A DNA stretch of 64,000 nt from Pontederia crassipes (GCA_030549335.1 CM060187.1:52100203-52164202); one strand, 5' to 3'; positions 48,485 through 61,034 are shown, counted from the first letter of the stretch. Translations and numbers: made by a program. Notes: generated by a model from the letters alone, not told the origin.

Positions 48485-48730
48485 TAGTTAACATTATGTA
48501 GAACTACATAAATATATTTTTTAATGCGAAAATTAGTTATTGTACAAAAAGTAAACGTATATGTTTTATTATATATTATTGATTTAGATTAAACCCTGTG
48601 TTATAAGAAATATGAAATCTAAAATTAATTATTACCTCTGACCTCTATCATGATTAAAAAAATCGATTAAACTAAAATTTGGATAATTCAATGTCATATT
48701 TTTAAGACATTCGTGAAAGTTAAAGCCATA
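48146..48730. other. Intergenic, with an AAT/ATT microsatellite
   Basis: (AAT)n changing to (ATT)n at 48428-48484 can fold into a hairpin. No gene seen. Confidence 0.6.
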
Positions 48731-49340
48731 GGCTGTGTTTGACATTGGAATTTTAAGTTTTCGTTAGTTCTTCAAAATTAATTGATTTGATAAAAAAGTT
48801 AAGTTTATTGTTTGAATGAAAAAGTAATGATGAAAATTTGAAAAATTGATTTGATAGATAAGTTTTAATAGATGTTTGGATAAAAAGTAAGAATTATGAA
48901 TATAATTTATTATTTTGTAAGGTATAAAATTATAGTAAATTAAAATATTAAGTGTATTTAGTTAAAATAATAATACGTAATTATTAGTTTAACATTTCTT
49001 TAAAAATAAATTGTGTTGTAATATATTATTATTAATTTTGATTAATTTTAAATATGCTATTAATACTGTAATTTATGAAAATATTGATATTAAGTTAAAA
49101 TTTTATTTTATAAGCAAAAAGATAATATATACATACATATGATTATTATTTAAGATAATATAAAAATTTTCTACTAATTGAAAGCAAAAAGAAAAAAAGG
49201 CAAAAAAAAAGTTCTCGCTCGAAGCGAGAACTTGTCACGTGACTTGAAGTGACGGGAACTTGAAAGTTTTCGTCAGTTCAAATGTTTAGCAGCTGGGATT
49301 TGGGTAAGAACTTGCCCAATCCCGATTGTCAAACACAACC
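48731..49340. mobile_element. MITE (610 bp) with GGYTGTGTTTGACA ends
   Basis: The left GGCTGTGTTTGACATTGG and the reverse complement of the right, GGTTGTGTTTGACAATCG, are inverted ends. CATAG is found across both junctions, so the exact target duplication (ATA or CATAG) is ambiguous and the superfamily is open (PIF/Harbinger-like or hAT-like). The body is AT-rich, with an internal GTTCTCGCTCGAAGCGAGAAC hairpin at about 49211-49231. Confidence 0.6.
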
Positions 49341-49823
49341 ATAGAGAGTGCTTGACTTCTTTACTGTTTAGATAGAATAAAGTTAATTTGTTCTGATATA
49401 TTATTAAATTATTTGAGAAAAGAGTCTGGAATGATAATAATTTCTTTCTTCTCAAAATAATCATTTGCAGAGAATATATATTTATTTTAATATCAATTTT
49501 ACCTTTCAACATTATTTGAAATAAATTTAGGATTATCGATAGTGTTTGAATGAAAAACAACAAAATAAACACTTATTCTAATGTTTATAACATTGCCAAA
49601 CAGCCCAAGCTTGACTTGTTGGACAATATAATTTTTTCTTATTAAAAAAATTCTAAAAATGGTCACATGGCGTTTCGAGTAACATTATTATTCTTTTCAA
49701 TCAAAATTATAATGGAGGTTAATTTGTTTTCTAAGATACTACAGTGACGTAGTATAATAATATATATTATTTCTATTATTGTCATCTCCGAAATAATTAT
49801 TATTATATTATAATATTAACGAC

Positions 49824-49830
49824 TATAAAA
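49824..49830 (+). promoter_or_regulatory. TATA box of NQR copy 2
   Basis: GACTATAAAA, the same string as at copy 1, but only about 68 bp before the ATG. The leader is therefore shorter, though it keeps a GAGAGA-rich segment next to the start codon. Confidence 0.55.
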
Positions 49831-49891
49831 TGTTCATCTATAGGGCACGAGCCAAATGTACAAAGCAGGAGAGGAGAGAGAGAGAGTAACG

Positions 49892-52286
49892 ATGGCGGGC
49901 AAACCCACAGTGAAGGTGGCGGCGCTGTGCGGCTCCCTCCGTCGGGCTTCCTTCAACCGCGGCCTCCTTCGCGCCGGTAAGTCTCAGACCTCTCCGATTC
50001 CTCCTCATCTGTTGTCTGTTCGTATTTCTCAACCTGGTACTTGTCGTCCGAAGCCATCGACATCTGCAACGAGTCCATCGAGGGGCTGGAGATCGAGTAC
50101 GTCGACATATCCGATCTCCCGTTCGTCAACACCGACCTCGTGGTCAACGGCGCCTTCCCGGCCGCCGTCGAGGCCTTCCGCCGAAAGATCATCGAGGCCG
50201 ACGCCGTCCTCTTCGCTTCTCCGGAGTACAACTACTCCCTCACCGGTGAGTTCCATCATATATATCATCGCTCCTCGTTCTCCTGCGTCTTCGTTTTGAC
50301 CCTTTTTTTTTTTCTTCTCTTTCAACTCGATCCTGTTTTAAAAATCTTAGTTCGATCGAAAAATAGATATCATCTTTGGCTCGGGGCCGTTTGTTGTTTT
50401 TGTGGCTTCTGCGACGTTTGGTTGGTTTGATTCCATTCTCGTCGCCTCATGCAACATGTTCCAACATGGTGTTCACACATTGTATTCTTTTTTATATCTA
50501 ATAATATGTGGTTGTCATGAGTTGTTTATGATACCAAAAGAAATCCTCCATTTAAGGCATAATGTTTCCATCAGATTGAACAGTTTTTTTTAAATTAAAA
50601 TAAAAAACATTTGTATTTTTAAGATATATATATATATATATATTATAAATACAAGCGTACAACAGTAGAAAAAAAATAATTCTACATTAATCATTATTTG
50701 AAAAATTAGTTAAACGTTCATAAAATATTTTTTCAACATGTATTATTATAATAATTTTAAAAAGTTTATATATATATATATATGTTATAATAATTTTAGA
50801 CATTTTTGTGAATATTTTTTCCTTTGATTTTTTTCGTTTTTCCTATTTTTTCCTCCATAAAGTTCAAATCTAGTTTCATCATTTTTTATATACTTTCATC
50901 TTTATTTCCTGTATATTCTTCCATCTTTATGTTTTTTCTACACAAATTTTAAATCTAATTTTCTTATTATTAATTCCCTTTTCTAATTCACATTCCATAA
51001 TTTACTTTATTCATATTTATTATACTTTTTATTTTCCACCTCTATTTCCTTATTTTGTATTTTTTGGTTATGATCTTTTTTTTTTGGATAACTGGTTTGA
51101 ATTCGGATTCAATCTGGTTTATCCTCAATGGTTCATTCTAATTTTCTTTTTCAAAATAAGTTTCTTTATCAAGCCAAATGGGGTCGACAACCGTAAGAAC
51201 ATTTGCTTAATCATCAGATGAAAAACAAAGGCCAAATTGGTGGGGAAAGTAGAAAACCCAATTTGTCTTCCTTGATATTTTTGTTACAGAGCAATATTGA
51301 TGCAATCACCTCTGTTTATACTGTTACATGCAACTTTTCTACTTCTGTTTGGCACTAAAAGAAATTACTATTACAATTGCGACGAAATAGCGTTGCTACG
51401 GTAATAGCAAAAAACAGAAAAGGCACATTTTTCTTTCTCTTTTTTTACTTTCTTGATGCAAGGAGTATGACACGCACCGTATTCTTAATGAATATACGGA
51501 GCACCCTATTCTCCGCACCGTGTCACGCGCAACTTAAGCCGTCCACTCAGCCTTCTCCCCCATCTCTGTTTTTCTTTCTTCTCGGTGTTCCCACCTCTCT
51601 GTCTCTCCATCCCTCCCTCCCTCCCTCTTTCTCTCTCCTTGTGCTCTCCCTTCCCCGGTTCCCCCTCCCTCTCCCTCCCCGTGTTCTCTCTCTTCCTCCC
51701 TTCCTCCATCTCTCTCCACGTTCGACAATGTCTAAAATGTTCCCCTCTCTCTCCCTTTCTCCTCTCCCTCCCCCCCTCTCTCTCTCTATCTTCCGCCCTC
51801 CCTCTCTGTGTCTCACTCCCTCCAGTGTCTTCTTTTATATTTTTTTTTCGATCCGCCCCTGTCTTTCTCCCTCCCTCCATTAGCACGTCCTCTCTCCCTC
51901 TCTTTCTCTATCTCCTGCCGTCCTTCCCTCTCTCTGTCTCATTCCCTCCAGTGTCTCCCTCACTCTCTCTCTTTGTGAAACGCAAGATCTCTCCCCTTCT
52001 CTCTCTTTGTGAAACGCAAGATCTCTCCCCTTCTCTCTCTCTGTAAAACGCATGCAGATGCGCACATCTCCCTCCCTCTCTCTACGTGTGTGTAAAACGA
52101 AAACGCAGTGCGCGATTCCCTCCCTCTCACGCAACGCGCCTCTTCCTCCATCCTTTCCTCTCTCTTTCTCTCTCTCGGTGTAAAACCAAGATCGCGGGGT
52201 GTGAAGAATAGATCACACGCGACCGTCCATCTGTTGATGGACGGATCATCTCGTGCGCGACACCTATACGGAGCAAAAGCCGCTCC

Positions 52287-52320
<34 letters not shown>

Positions 52321-53010
52321 TCATGTTCAAGATAAATGTATGCTCTCTGCGATCATGGGCAAGGCATATCATTTGTCTGGATTTGCAGGCGTTTGCTACG
52401 TTGCTACTTTTCACATAATACAGTAATACACCCATTTGGGGTGCAACTTTGTCTCTCGTGACTCCATGATTTAGTTGTTGAAAAGAAGCAATAGTTCTCA
52501 TGCATGCACGTCTTATTGTAATGCTCAGTATCACAGTGCGGTGCAGGATCCTTTTCTCTTTCCTCCAGGATCTTGATTGCTCATTCTCTTATTGGAACAC
52601 ATACTGACTGGACTACACATCGAAGCAACGTTGATCATTGATTACTCCATTTACAGTTTACATGCTGAGCTGAATTCTAACTTAACTTCGTGTGTCAAAT
52701 TTTATCAGGCCCTTTGAAGAATGCCATTGACTGGGCATCGAGGCCCCCAAATTCATGGGCGAACAAGCCTGCTGCTATTGTCAGTGCTGGGGGTGGATTT
52801 GGTGGAGGACTCGCCCAACACCACCTTCGCCAAGTTGGAGTTTTCTTGGACCTTCATTTCATCAACAAGCCTGAACTTTCTGTCCATGCATTCAAGCCTC
52901 CAAGAAAATTTGACGATGATGGGAATTTGATTGATCCGGAGATTAAAGAGAAGCTAAAGGAGGTCCTTCTCTCACTGCAGGCTTTCACCCTCAGGCTCCA
53001 GGGCAAATGA
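49892..53010 (+). CDS. NQR: NAD(P)H:quinone oxidoreductase, copy 2 (3 exons), diverged loop
   Basis: Tandem paralogue of the gene at 36273. Exons are 49892-49976, 50054-50245 and 52709-53010, with exactly the same exon lengths and intron phases as copy 1, again 192 residues. The frame is open and the splice sites are canonical (GT-AG; introns 77 and 2463 bp). About 29 residues differ from copy 1. The FMN phosphate loop LCGSLRRAS and PEYNYSLTGPLKNAIDW are kept. The conserved GGGRSQYHLRQ loop, however, reads GGGLAQHHLRQ, so R127 is Leu and Y130 is His. From memory, these match Arg125 and Tyr128 of E. coli ChrR, part of its tetramer hydrogen-bond network. It probably binds FMN but may differ in assembly, activity or regulation. 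Intron 2 holds a TIR insertion. Confidence 0.9.
51495..52290. mobile_element. TIR element in intron 2 of NQR copy 2
   Basis: The left end ATACGGAGCACCCTATTCTCCG and the reverse complement of the right, ATACGGAGCGGCTTTTGCTC, are imperfect inverted repeats. Similarity continues through GTGTCNCGCGCA and GTCC. Each end contains its own small inverted repeat (CGGAGC...CTCCG). The interior is an extreme CT-rich tract of about 600 bp with an internal duplication of CTCTTTGTGAAACGCAAGAT (51969 and 52005, period 36). The superfamily is unknown and the target duplication is masked by flanking TA repeats. The absence of this block from copy 1 shows that it is an insertion. Confidence 0.55.
52289..52318. 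repeat. (TA)n microsatellite
   Basis: About 15 TA units directly at the right end of the intronic TIR element, possibly its target or a later expansion. Confidence 0.9.
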
Positions 53011-55606
53011 ATCCTAACTGGTTATCCAAACTGCAAGAATAACGATGTTGGAGATGAACGCAATGTTAGATAGGCTCTTCCAAATATCACACCCAGCTAC
53101 TTACTCGTACCATATTTGATCTTAGGTGATGCATCATTGGTCAGCAAAGAATTTTATTGTTGTATTCAAAATAATTCATGCAATTCCTTTATGGATGGCT
53201 CATGATGATATGAATTAAGATACTATCATTAGTCATCTTATACGAGTTTTGCTGTTGATTAAACTACATGATTCATTAGGCGATTTAATCTCTGATATAT
53301 TGCAACAATCTAATCTTTACAACACATTTTTATTAAAGATACTATAGATGTAGAGGAGTATAAAAATCAGTTGAGTATCAATTTCTAAAATAATGAAGGT
53401 TTTAGACTTTTGGTCTCAAATTCTTATCATATATATAGATCTTTTCCGGATTAATTCCAAGGGTTTGTAGCATTTTACTACACATGCAAGAGATTAGGCA
53501 TACATATACAACTCATTTCAAACTTTCGACTAATTGGACTCATGCAAATTATTCTGATATGCAATTCTTGTGTTGGCCTTTTGAAATTTAATTATTCAAC
53601 GTTCCATTGGCGTGTATATAATTATGAAATTTTGTTGGAAAAGTTGATAATATGTATCACGCACACAAATTGTGTTAGTGCTGATCATTGTTTGTCTAGC
53701 AACTCTAGTTATTACAATGGAATTTGGACCATGTCTCGAGGTTAATTTATTAACTTATTGTTTTTTATATTAAAATATAATATTTTTTTGTGAAGGCATA
53801 TTTTGGATTCTTTTATTATCACGTCTAGAATCTTCATGTCGATCCTTTTAAAATAATTTTATCCTTTGACTCTGACGATCTAAAATATTATTTAACATAA
53901 AGATATACATTAAGATTTTAAGAAAGGCAATAAGAATATCTCATATTTATCACTAATAAAGTTATTAATTAACAGCCTAATGTGATCAATGAGCTATTAT
54001 TATGTTACAAAGGGTAATATTGTAATTCCCTATGGAATTTTGTTTAGTACCAAAGTTGCAACCCTATGACTTAGAACAATGCTTGAAGATAGGATCCGTT
54101 CAATGGGATTAAATCAAATTTATTAAAAAAATATTTTTTAATAATATTGAATATAAATATCATAGTTAGCACAATATAATGTATAAATAATAAACCACTA
54201 ATGATAAGTTAATATGAATATATATATATATATATACACATGCCTATTATTTTTATAATACTAGTGATGCAATATTATATACTTTTAAAATTTTTATTAG
54301 TGTATTTTTAATTCTCCTTCCATGATTATTTCCTAAAATTATTATTTTTTATTTCTCATTCAACATTTTTTCCTTTGCCAAAACAATTTTTTTTACTTCA
54401 AAATAATTTTTTACCTTAGTTTCTTATTTCTATTTTAATTTAGAGTTGACTAATTTTATTTTTCAAAATATCTATTATTATTATCCAATGAATTAACTTT
54501 CCTATTATTCAATTTTACATACCTTTTTTTTCTTCTACCAATAATTATTATGTTTCCTTTTTTTCCTTCTATTAATGATCAAATCTCCTATAATTTGGGT
54601 TCTCTCTTTCATCATTTTCTTATTTCCTTTCTATATTAAGAATTTTCAAATTCAGGTTTAATGCTTTTAATGTTCTCTTATATACTTTCTTTATTATCCA
54701 AAAAAATAAAAAATGGGTCAACCCAATTTTTCTAGTTCATTTCGATTTTTTATCAAGTCCGAAATTTTATAATAGTCCAAGCCAAACTGAACCAGTCCGT
54801 AGTCCGCAGCTGAAGAGGTCGGTCCAATCCGATTTTTAAAATCATTCTCTAAAAGTCATTGATACTGCTAGTGTCATGGCTCAGAAGTCAGAGAGATATA
54901 ATCGCTCCCATCAATGATTTATTTATCAATCTATTTTCAATTTGTTATACAAATTTCCAAAACGCGTCCTAAAAAGTCATAGATATCTCTCATCTTATCT
55001 TATAATATATTTTCAATTTGTTATACAAGTTTCCCTTGTGCCCAGCCCAGGAGTGCAAACACATTGACACAACAAACCACTTAATTCGTCGGATTTAATG
55101 GTAATATTATAATAGGATTTTAATTTATCAAATGTATATAATTTTGATTGTGAACTAATACTAATTATATATATACATTCTTTAATATAATATAATATTA
55201 AAATTTTAAATTTAATTTTATAAATTTGTGATTTTTATGTTTGGCTTCATATAATTTGACCTTGGCTTTATCCGTATATGTGCGTATGATTGAAATATAA
55301 TAACTTGATTTGATATATTGTATTAAGTTATGATGTTTTATTGCTATGATACGATCTACGAGTGATCGATTCGATTTGAAATGAACAATTGGTTCAATCT
55401 TTGACCGGTGCACAACATGCTCTTACCTTTTGCACTTGAAACTAAAGATAGAACATACAAATGGAGTATAAGAGAACTTGAACTCATGATCACTTTATAA
55501 TTTTAAACCTTAAAGTGTTACAATTTATATGATAAGTTTTTAAATAATATAAAATAAATATTTAATAAGATCAAATTAATTTTTAATTATAACTTGTATA
55601 TCAATG
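53011..55606. other. Intergenic region after NQR copy 2
   Basis: AT-rich, no gene recognised. Near 54715-54845 there are GGTCAACCC, GAACCAGTCCG and CCAATCCGATTTTTAAAATC motifs, matching the ends of the AT-rich TIR elements at 8.6-9.4 and 42.1-43.0 kb. A further remnant of that family probably lies here. Confidence 0.5.
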
Positions 55607-56055
55607 TGTTACGAAAAAGGGAAGAGAGGGATCGCACGAAATACAGAAGAACAAGAAGAGGAAAAACGGCGGCGGCTCTTTGTTATGGAATAATGATGAT
55701 TACAAGGATAGGTCTCGGTCTAGACCCCTAGGGAGTTTATATAGGCACTCCCTTTGACAGATGATAGAAATTACATACGGACTGGGACTCTAAATAAATC
55801 CCCTGAAAATAGGACACCTATTTCGTGATAAGGAAATAAATCAAATCCGAATCACAAACAAAATACCCCTAAAAAATTTTCGCTCAGGGGGCTCCGTCCC
55901 CTTGCAACCCCCGCAGGGGGGATCCCCCTGGATCCCCCCCCTTGAACCCCCACAGGCTTGCTGACCGGGCAGCGAGACCCCCGTAGGGGAATTCTGCTGA
56001 AGCGCCTGACTATGTAGGGGGACCAATTGGGTTCAGATTCAAGGTATTATTAACA
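55607..56055 (-). repeat. Left (3') LTR of the Copia element
   Basis: 449 bp, same length as its partner. Contains a palindromic GGGGGATCCCCC-rich segment and a CTATATAAACTCCC TATA-like motif on the minus strand. Confidence 0.95.
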
Positions 56056-59000
56056 AATCTCCACCTTGACTTAAATCATCTTCAGAGCACAAAAGCACAC
56101 CATGCCGCCGCCAGTCCCATCTTAAAGCTATTACCAAGTATTTATGTTAAGCAAGTCTAAACAATGTTGGAACTTGCCATAAGGAACAGATTTGGTGAAC
56201 ATATCAGCTGGATTATCTTCAGTGCCAATCTTCTTCACATTGATCCTCTTCTCAGTGCGGATGAAGTGATATCTCACATCAATGTGTTTGGTTCTTTCAT
56301 GATGTACTTGATCCTTGGCTAAACATATTGCACTCAGACTGTCACAGTGCACTATAGCCTGCTCCTGATGTAATCCGAGATCTCCAACTAAGCCTTTTAA
56401 CCAGATGCCTTCCTTGACAGCTTCCGTCAGTGCCATGTATTCAGCCTCTGTAGTGGACAATGTAACTGATGGTTGAAGTGTAGCCTTCCAACTAATAACT
56501 GAACTGCCCAAAGTGAAGACATAGCCTGTCATAGATCGTCTTCCATCAACATCTCCAGCATAATTTGAATCTGAGTACCCTGCAACCAAACACTCTTTAT
56601 CACTTCTGTAGATGAGGTCAATATCATATGTTCATCTCAGATACCGAAAAATTCGCTTCACTGCTTGCCAGTGCTCATTTCCTGGATCGCTCATGAACCT
56701 GCTGACAACACTGACTGCATGAGCAATGTCTGGTCTTGTACAAACCATGGCATACATCAAACTTCCAACTGCACTAGCATATGGAACCCGAGACATGTAC
56801 TCCTTTTCTGCATCTGACTTTGGTGCGAAGGCAACAGAAAGATGAACATTTACAGCTGATGGAGTATTCAAAGGCTTCGCTCCAGACATTCCAAACCTGG
56901 ATAAAATCTTCTCAATATAACTTTTCTGAGATAAGAAAAATTTACCCTGTGCGCGATCCCTTAGAATTTCCATCCCCAGAATCTTCTGTGCTGCACCAAG
57001 ATCTTTCATGTCGAATTCTGCACTGAGGAGCTTCTTCAGATTTTGAATGTCTGCCATGTCTCTGGCAGCAATAAGCATATCATCAACATACAAGAGCAGA
57101 TAGATGGTGGAGCCGTCCTTCACCTTCTTGTGGTATACACAGCAATCATAGGGACTTCGACTGAATCCCTTACTGATCATGAAGCTGTCGAACATCTTGT
57201 ACCATTGTCTGGGAGACTGCTTCAAGCCATACAGAGATTTCTTCAGACTGCAAACTTGATTCTCCTTTCCAGGAATGGAGAATCCCTCTGGTTGGCTCAT
57301 AAGAATATCTTCTTCAAGTTCTCCATGTAGGAAAGCAGTCTTCACATCTAGTTGCTCGAGCTCTAGATTCTGATGTGCTACAAGAGCAAGTAGCACCCTG
57401 ATAGAAGTATGTCTGATAATAGGTGAGAATATCTCATTGTAGTCCACACCTTCTTTCTGACTATAACCTTTAGCAACCAATCGTGCTTTGTATCTCGTGT
57501 CTTCAACTCCTGAAATTCCTGCTTTCTTCTTGAAGATCCATTTACAGCCAACAACCTTCCGGCAACTTGACCAGCTCCCACGTCTGATTCTTGTGAAGAG
57601 ATTTCATCTCCTCACCCATAGCAGCGATCCACTGTCCAGATTCGACACATGTGATGGCATCCCTATAAGAGGACGGCTCCAGGGACTCCACCTCTTCAGC
57701 TACCTGTAGTGCATAAGCAACCATGTCCTCAAAACCATATCGCTTAGGAGGACACACTTCTCTGTGAGGACGTCTAGTAGCAATTGACTCCTCTTCAGGT
57801 TGTTCATCAGATTCCTCATCTTCTGGTTCTGCTTCTTGATGTGATCCTTCAGCATCATCCTCAATTTGAGTGATTTCAACCTCCACCTGTTTACTGACAC
57901 TCTCTTCAGCCTCCACCTTCAACTGAAGCATTGATGTTTCATCAAAGGTTACGCTTCTGCTGTGGATGACTTTGTGTTCTGAAGGAGACCAGATTCTGTA
58001 GCCCTTCACTTCTGCACCATATCCCATGAACACCCCTTCTTTGACCCTTGGCTCCAACTTCCCTTCACTGACGTGATAGTATGCTGGACAACCAAAAACT
58101 TTCAGACAAGTATAATCAGCAGGATTTCCTGACCATACCTCAGTTGAAGTCTTGAGATCAATTGCAGTCGCCGGACTTCGATTCACCAAGTAACAAGCTG
58201 TGTTAACAGCTTCAGCCTAGAATGTCCTATTCAGACCAGCGTTAGAGAGCATGCACCTTGCCCTCTCCAGAAGTGTCCTGTTCATTCGTTCTGCAACTCC
58301 ATTCTGCTGTGGAGTATCCCTGACTGTGCGATGTCTGGCAATGCCTTCATCTTTGCAGAACTGGTCAAATTCAGCAGAACAGAACTCCAAACCATTGTCA
58401 GTGCGAAGACGCTTCACTTTCTTCGACGTCTGATTTTCCACCAGAACCTTCCACTGCTTGAAGGCCTTGAATGACTCACTCTTGTGTTTCATCATGAATA
58501 CCCAAGTCATCCTCGAGTAGTCATCAATCACAGATAGGAAGTACCTCGCACCTCCTAATGATGGAACACGAGAGGGACCCCAACAGTCGGCGTGGATGTA
58601 GTCAAGTGTCGCCTTCGTCCTGTGCACTGCCTTGCCAAACTGAGACCTTCGCTGTTTGTCGAATACGCAATGCTTACAGAAGTTTATCTCAGATATCTTA
58701 TTCTCCCCTAGAAGATCTCGTTTGCTGAAGATATTCATCCCGTTCTGACTCATATGCCCAAGCCGCATGTGCCACAGCCTGGACCTTTCTGATTCGGATG
58801 AACTAGCCACTGCAGCAACGCCAGAGACTGTCTTGCCTTGTAATACATACAAGGACTTCTGTCTGACTCCCTTCAGAACCGTAGCATCACCTTTCATGAC
58901 TGTGAGGATGCCTCCAGCAGCATTAATCTGACACCCTTTAGAGTCGAGGACTCCAAGTGATATCAAATTCTTTTTCAGTTGCAGAACATGACGGACATCT

Positions 59001-60082
59001 GTCAGCGTCCTCACAAGATTGTCATGAGTCCTGATCTGCACAGAACCGGTCTCAACTATCTGACAGGCTGCATCATTGCCCATGATGACGTTTCCACCAT
59101 CAATCTTCTGATAAGTTGAGAACCACTCTTTATTCGGAGTCATATGATAGGAACACCCCGAATCCAGAACCCAACTATCCGCCAGACATCCTTGATCAGA
59201 AGCAGCCAGAACCAAATCATCTTCGGAATTTCCTGTTTCATGTGCCACCGCAGCGACAGGGGCCTTCTTCTTCTTCGGACAATCCTTCTTCCAATGACCT
59301 GGTTCCTTACAGTAATTACAGATGTCTTTCGCAGTGATTTTCTTCTTCTTCGACTTTGATTTCTTTGAATTTTAGGACTGTCCCTTCTCTGCGGTTGATA
59401 TCAAACCCGCGGCCTGAGTCTCTACAGAATTTCCAGATGTCCTATGCCGAAGTTCACGAGTATGGAGACTCGATCTTACTTCTTCCAGACTTATAGTTTC
59501 CTTCCCGATAATCATAGACTGAACGAAATTTTCATATGATGGAGGAAGCGAAACTAACAGAATTAGGGCAGCATCTTCATCATCGATCTTAACATCGATA
59601 TTTCTGAGTTCCATCAACAAAGAATTTAACTGATCAAGATGTTCCTTTAGAGGGATACCTTCCTGCATGCGGAGAGAGAACAGACGTTGCTTCAACAATA
59701 ACTTGTTGGTGAGAGACTTCGTCATATATAGACTCTCGAGTCTCAACCACAGACCGGCCGCTTTTTCTTCATCTGCGACATCGATTATCACCTCATCCGC
59801 CAGACACAACAGGATCATCGAGTGCGCCTTCTCCTCTTGTGCCGCCAAAGTTGCGAGGTCGATCTCCTTTTCTTTGCCTTTCGAGTCTTCCTCCTTTGGC
59901 TTGTTCTTCGACACGTTTGAGAGCGGCGCCCAGACTCCTTGTTGCTTCAAAAGTGCCCGCATCTTGATCTGCCACAACCCGAAACTGTTTCTGCCGTTGA
60001 ACTTCTCCACACTCACGTTGTGCGACGCCATCTCCCTGCTGATCGAGAATCGTTGACAAACCCTAAGGCTCTGATACCATTT

Positions 60083-60531
60083 TGTTACGAAAAAGGGGAG
60101 AGAGGGATCGCACGAAATACAGAAGAACACGAAGAGGAAAAACGGCGGCGGCTCTTTGTTATAGAATAATGATGATTACAAGGATAGGTCTCGGTCTAGA
60201 CCCCTAGGGAGTTTATATAGGTACTCCCTTTGAGAGATGATAGGAATTACATACGGACTGGGACTCTAAATAAATCCCCTGAAAATAGGACACCTATCTC
60301 GTGATAAGGAAATAAATCAAATCCGAATCACAAACAGAATACCCCTAAAAAATTTTCGCTCAGGGGGGCTCCGCCCCCTTGCAACCCCCACAGGGGGGAT
60401 CCCCCTGGATCCCCCCCTTGACCCCCCACAGGCTTGCTGACCGGGCAGCGAGACCCTCGTAGGGGAATTTTGCTGAAGCGTCTGACTATCTAGGGGGACC
60501 AATTGGGTTCAGATTCAAGGCATTATTAACA
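60083..60531 (-). repeat. Right (5') LTR of the Copia element
   Basis: 449 bp. Differs from the left LTR at about 16 sites plus a few indels in G/C runs, counted by eye. Confidence 0.95.
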
Positions 60532-60536
60532 CAATG

Positions 60537-61034
60537 TTTGTACATATACATATATTGAAAATTTAAAAAATGGAGGAAGGAGGACAATCTATACGTGGGT
60601 CTGTCAATGGCCGATCTTTGGCTAGGACGATATGGTTCCTGAGCTTGCTAGGTCGGACCGAATCGGTTCGATTTTATTTTATTTTCCCTGATTATATATT
60701 AAAGATGTAAATAAAATATATGAAAATAAATATGTGTTATTTACTAATACATTAAAAATTGGTTGCTAGTAATGTTATATAAAAAAGGGGTTTTTGACCC
60801 TTCTCGATGCCAAAATGAAGAATTTGTGGATTCTTATGTATTTTATATTATGTTTGTTGTTGTGTTCATATTTTCATAATGCTAAAAATGTATAATATCT
60901 TAGTAGGAGAAAGATGTGGGAACTTTACAGTTGCGGACCTTGAAATTTGGAGCCCGCAAATGTCGTCAACCGCGTGCTAAATGTTGTTTTTGCATCATTT
61001 CTCATGTTTTCAACCTTCTTCTTTCTAAAAAATT
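60537..61034. other. Intergenic region right of the Copia element
   Basis: AT-rich. A fragment GGTCGGACCGAATCGGTTCG at about 60650 resembles the ends of the AT-rich TIR family seen elsewhere. No gene seen. Confidence 0.5.

Larger units (their letters stand above)
55607..60531 (-). mobile_element. Copia LTR retrotransposon, nearly full length (4925 bp)
   Basis: Two 449-bp LTRs (55607-56055 and 60083-60531) with TGTTA...TAACA ends are flanked by exact 5-bp repeats CAATG (55602-55606 and 60532-60536). Read on the minus strand, TGGTATCAGAGC next to the right LTR matches the initiator-Met tRNA primer site. A purine-rich tract (AAGTCAAGGTGGAGATT) abuts the left LTR. Parts in order: capsid (VEKFNGRNSFGLWQIKMRAL), zinc knuckle, protease (WVLDSGCSYHMTP), integrase with its HHCC region and core, reverse transcriptase (YVDDMLIAA), RNase H. 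It looks structurally complete but is broken, with about four or five interruptions. Lineage is probably Tork/Tnt1-like. About 16 LTR differences in 449 bp suggest an age of the order of 1-2 million years. Confidence 0.95.

Noticed and set aside
51377-52151. Several open frames of 60-168 codons on both strands in NQR copy 2 intron 2
   Set aside because: They translate a CT-rich low-complexity tract (Ser/Pro/Leu on +, Arg/Glu on -) inside an intronic insertion.
55841-56026. 61-codon frame, with a near copy at 60317-60502
   Set aside because: Both lie in the LTRs of the Copia element and are non-coding.
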